Part shown: one piece after another, positions 62,785 to 64,000 of the stretch | Numbering within the stretch: position 1 is the first letter of the stretch | Layout of the letters: each line of letters starts with the position of its first letter | Assembly (NCBI GenBank): GCA_026399475.1 | Contig: JAPLQY010000060.1 | Span: 42,932 to 106,931 of the forward strand | From: Rhodocyclales bacterium | GTDB lineage: Bacteria > Pseudomonadota > Gammaproteobacteria > Burkholderiales > Rhodocyclaceae | Length of the DNA: 64,000 nt | Direction: 5' to 3' | Notes under the pieces: generated by a model | What the model was told of the DNA's origin: nothing | Database searches by the model: none | Seen by the model: only the letters and a program-made list of their open reading frames with translations | Made by a program: the position numbers and the translations under genes

Positions 62785-63730
62785 AATCTCTCGCTTCGTT
62801 CTTGTCGAGTTTGTCGGTAAAGCTGCGCAATTCTGCTGGCAGCGGCGATTCAAGCTCAATCAGCGCGCCGGAAAGCGGATGGGACAACGCCAGCTTCGCC
62901 GCATGCAGGAACATGCGGCCGAGCCCGGTCTTCTGCAAGGTCTTGTTCAGGGAAAAATCGCCATACTTGTCGTCGCCGGCAATCGGAAAGCCCAGATGTG
63001 CAAGATGTACCCGGATCTGGTGGGTGCGCCCGGTCTTGAGTTCCACCTCGACCAGGCTGAAGTTCTCCCAGCGCGACACCAGCCGCACGATGGAATGCGA
63101 GGCCTTTCCCTCCGGATCAACGCTGACTCGCCGCTCGCCCTCCGCCGTCAGGTATTTGAGCAAAGGCAGGCGGACATGCTGCAATTCGTTGCGCCAGCGT
63201 CCCTTGACCAGCGCCAGATAGCGCTTGCCGATGCCACCATCGCGGAACTGGTCATGCAATTTGGTCAGCGCCATGCGCTTCTTGGCCACCACCAGCAGGC
63301 CGGAGGTCTCGCGGTCGAGCCGATGGGCCAGTTCGAGAAACTTCGCCAGCGGCCGCGCCCGACGCAACTGTTCTATCACGCCGAAGGACACCCCGCTGCC
63401 CCCGTGCACCGCGACGCCGGACGGTTTGTCGACCACGATGAGCGCCTCATCCTCCCAGGCAATTGCAAACTCCCGTGCCGGAACAGCGGCTTGCGAAGGG
63501 CGCTCGGCGGTGCGCATGGGTGGCACGCGCAACTTGTCGCCGACCTGAAGTCGATATTCGGCCTGCACCCGGCCCTTGTTTACCCGCACCTCGCCGCTGC
63601 GCAGGACGCGATAGATATGACTCTTAGGCACGCCCTTGGCGATGCGCAGCAGAAAGTTGTCGATGCGCTGGCCTTCGGCCTCCTCGCCGACTTCAAGCCA
63701 TGTAACCGAATCTTTGCTTAAGTCCTTCAT
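62768..63730 (-). CDS. rluC: RluC 23S rRNA pseudouridine synthase
   Basis: RluC makes pseudouridines in 23S rRNA. The 320-residue protein has an N-terminal S4 RNA-binding domain (RIDNFLLRIAKGVPKSHIYRVLRSGEVRVNKGR; family region) and a synthase domain with the catalytic Asp in AHRLDRETSGLLVVAKK. RluD is the alternative, but the S4 sequence (LLRIAKGVPKSHIYRVLRSG) and the position next to a probable rne promoter fit RluC. The ATG at 63730 is chosen over the long track start. Confidence 0.93.
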   Translation of the reverse strand: MKDLSKDSVTWLEVGEEAEGQRIDNFLLRIAKGVPKSHIYRVLRSGEVRVNKGRVQAEYRLQVGDKLRVPPMRTAERPSQAAVPAREFAIAWEDEALIVVDKPSGVAVHGGSGVSFGVIEQLRRARPLAKFLELAHRLDRETSGLLVVAKKRMALTKLHDQFRDGGIGKRYLALVKGRWRNELQHVRLPLLKYLTAEGERRVSVDPEGKASHSIVRLVSRWENFSLVEVELKTGRTHQIRVHLAHLGFPIAGDDKYGDFSLNKTLQKTGLGRMFLHAAKLALSHPLSGALIELESPLPAELRSFTDKLDKNEARDYGQTF

Positions 63731-63742
63731 TTGCAATATACT
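63714..63742 (+). promoter_or_regulatory. Sigma-70-type promoter, probably for rne
   Basis: TTGCTT (63714-63719) and TATACT (63737-63742) are separated by exactly 17 bases, partly overlapping the start of the divergent rluC. It points out of the window. In many Proteobacteria rluC is divergent from rne (RNase E). Confidence 0.55.
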
Positions 63743-63748
63743 GATCGC

Positions 63749-64000
63749 TTGGTTAGCCGTCCCGTGACGGTGTGCCCGGCGGCCCGAAGTGGCGTCGGTG
63801 GCACGGATCCCGGGGTGTTGTTGCCACCGTTGCTTGTCGCTTGTCAGCGATCGAATGCACAGTGGCGACAAGGGCGCGAAGGCAACAGAAGACAGCCGCC
63901 GGACTCACAATCCGACCGGTAACGCGACCAGCCGACCACAGGGTGTTTCGCTCGCCCGAAAGAGCGATACTACTTGATTGCGCGCAACACACGCACAGAT
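63749..64000 (+). other. Structured untranslated leader, probably of rne
   Basis: The last 250 bases hold no convincing gene. Several stem-loops can be drawn: CCGTC/GACGG (63757-63770), CGGTGGCA/TGCCACCG (63796-63829) and TCGCT/AGCGA (63837-63850). A long structured leader downstream of a promoter and divergent from rluC matches the known arrangement of rne, whose message is autoregulated through its 5' leader in E. coli. The coding part would start beyond the window. Confidence 0.45.

Overview
The window is a 64 kb stretch of a GC-rich betaproteobacterial chromosome, most likely Rhodocyclales or a close relative. The evidence is an HU protein with a lysine/alanine-rich tail, the smc-zipA-ligA gene order, several branched-chain amino acid transport genes, and fatty-acyl activation genes in the style of aromatic- and lipid-degrading Betaproteobacteria. 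The genus is inferred, not shown. Coding density is very high, many genes overlap by ATGA, GTGA or TTGA, and no gene-free stretch exceeds 300 bases. I see no tRNA, rRNA, CRISPR array, insertion sequence or prophage.

Layout. (1) 1-10164: a potassium transport locus. A truncated kup faces a kdp operon that runs small ORF-kdpF-kdpA-kdpB-kdpC-corA-kdpD-kdpE, with a CorA-type Mg transporter gene placed between the pump genes and the sensor/regulator genes. (2) 10185-17776: mfd, a GGEEF diguanylate cyclase, DAHP synthase and a DUF1015 protein. (3) 17796-26428, minus strand: HU, then hpt-galU-ligA-zipA-smc, with two copies of a short GC-rich palindrome. (4) 26521-34019: queF (plus strand), an orphan amino-acid-type binding protein, then a run LysR-hpaI-nitroreductase-gabD-MFS-LysE that looks like a small semialdehyde metabolism and export unit. 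(5) 34059-40010: a perfect inverted repeat, dsbA-dsbB, and a complete livGFKHM branched-chain amino acid ABC transporter. (6) 40197-48582: two small secreted proteins, an MFS gene overlapping a large ACP/acyl-AMP ligase/PlsC fusion, and a CHASE-PAS hybrid histidine kinase overlapping a periplasmic binding protein. (7) 48743-57162: a tightly packed unit of an Mla-type lipid transporter (permease with N-terminal STAS-like region, ATPase, MCE protein, lipoprotein) followed by an acyl-CoA ligase, a penicillin-acylase-type hydrolase and an unusual crotonase. (8) 57185-60851: divergent ppx and ppk for polyphosphate. (9) 60838-64000: the overlapping set rluC-HAD phosphatase-Rieske protein-sppA, facing a promoter and structured leader that probably belongs to rne (RNase E), whose coding region would lie beyond the window.

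How the parts fit: the kdp/kup/corA genes handle K and Mg uptake under KdpDE control. The hpaI-gabD pair fits release and oxidation of succinic semialdehyde. The Mla-acyl operon and the ACP-ligase-acyltransferase fusion both suggest recovery and re-esterification of acyl chains at the cell envelope. These two lipid-related units are the most promising for new biology. All family assignments come from reading the translations. No database search was run.
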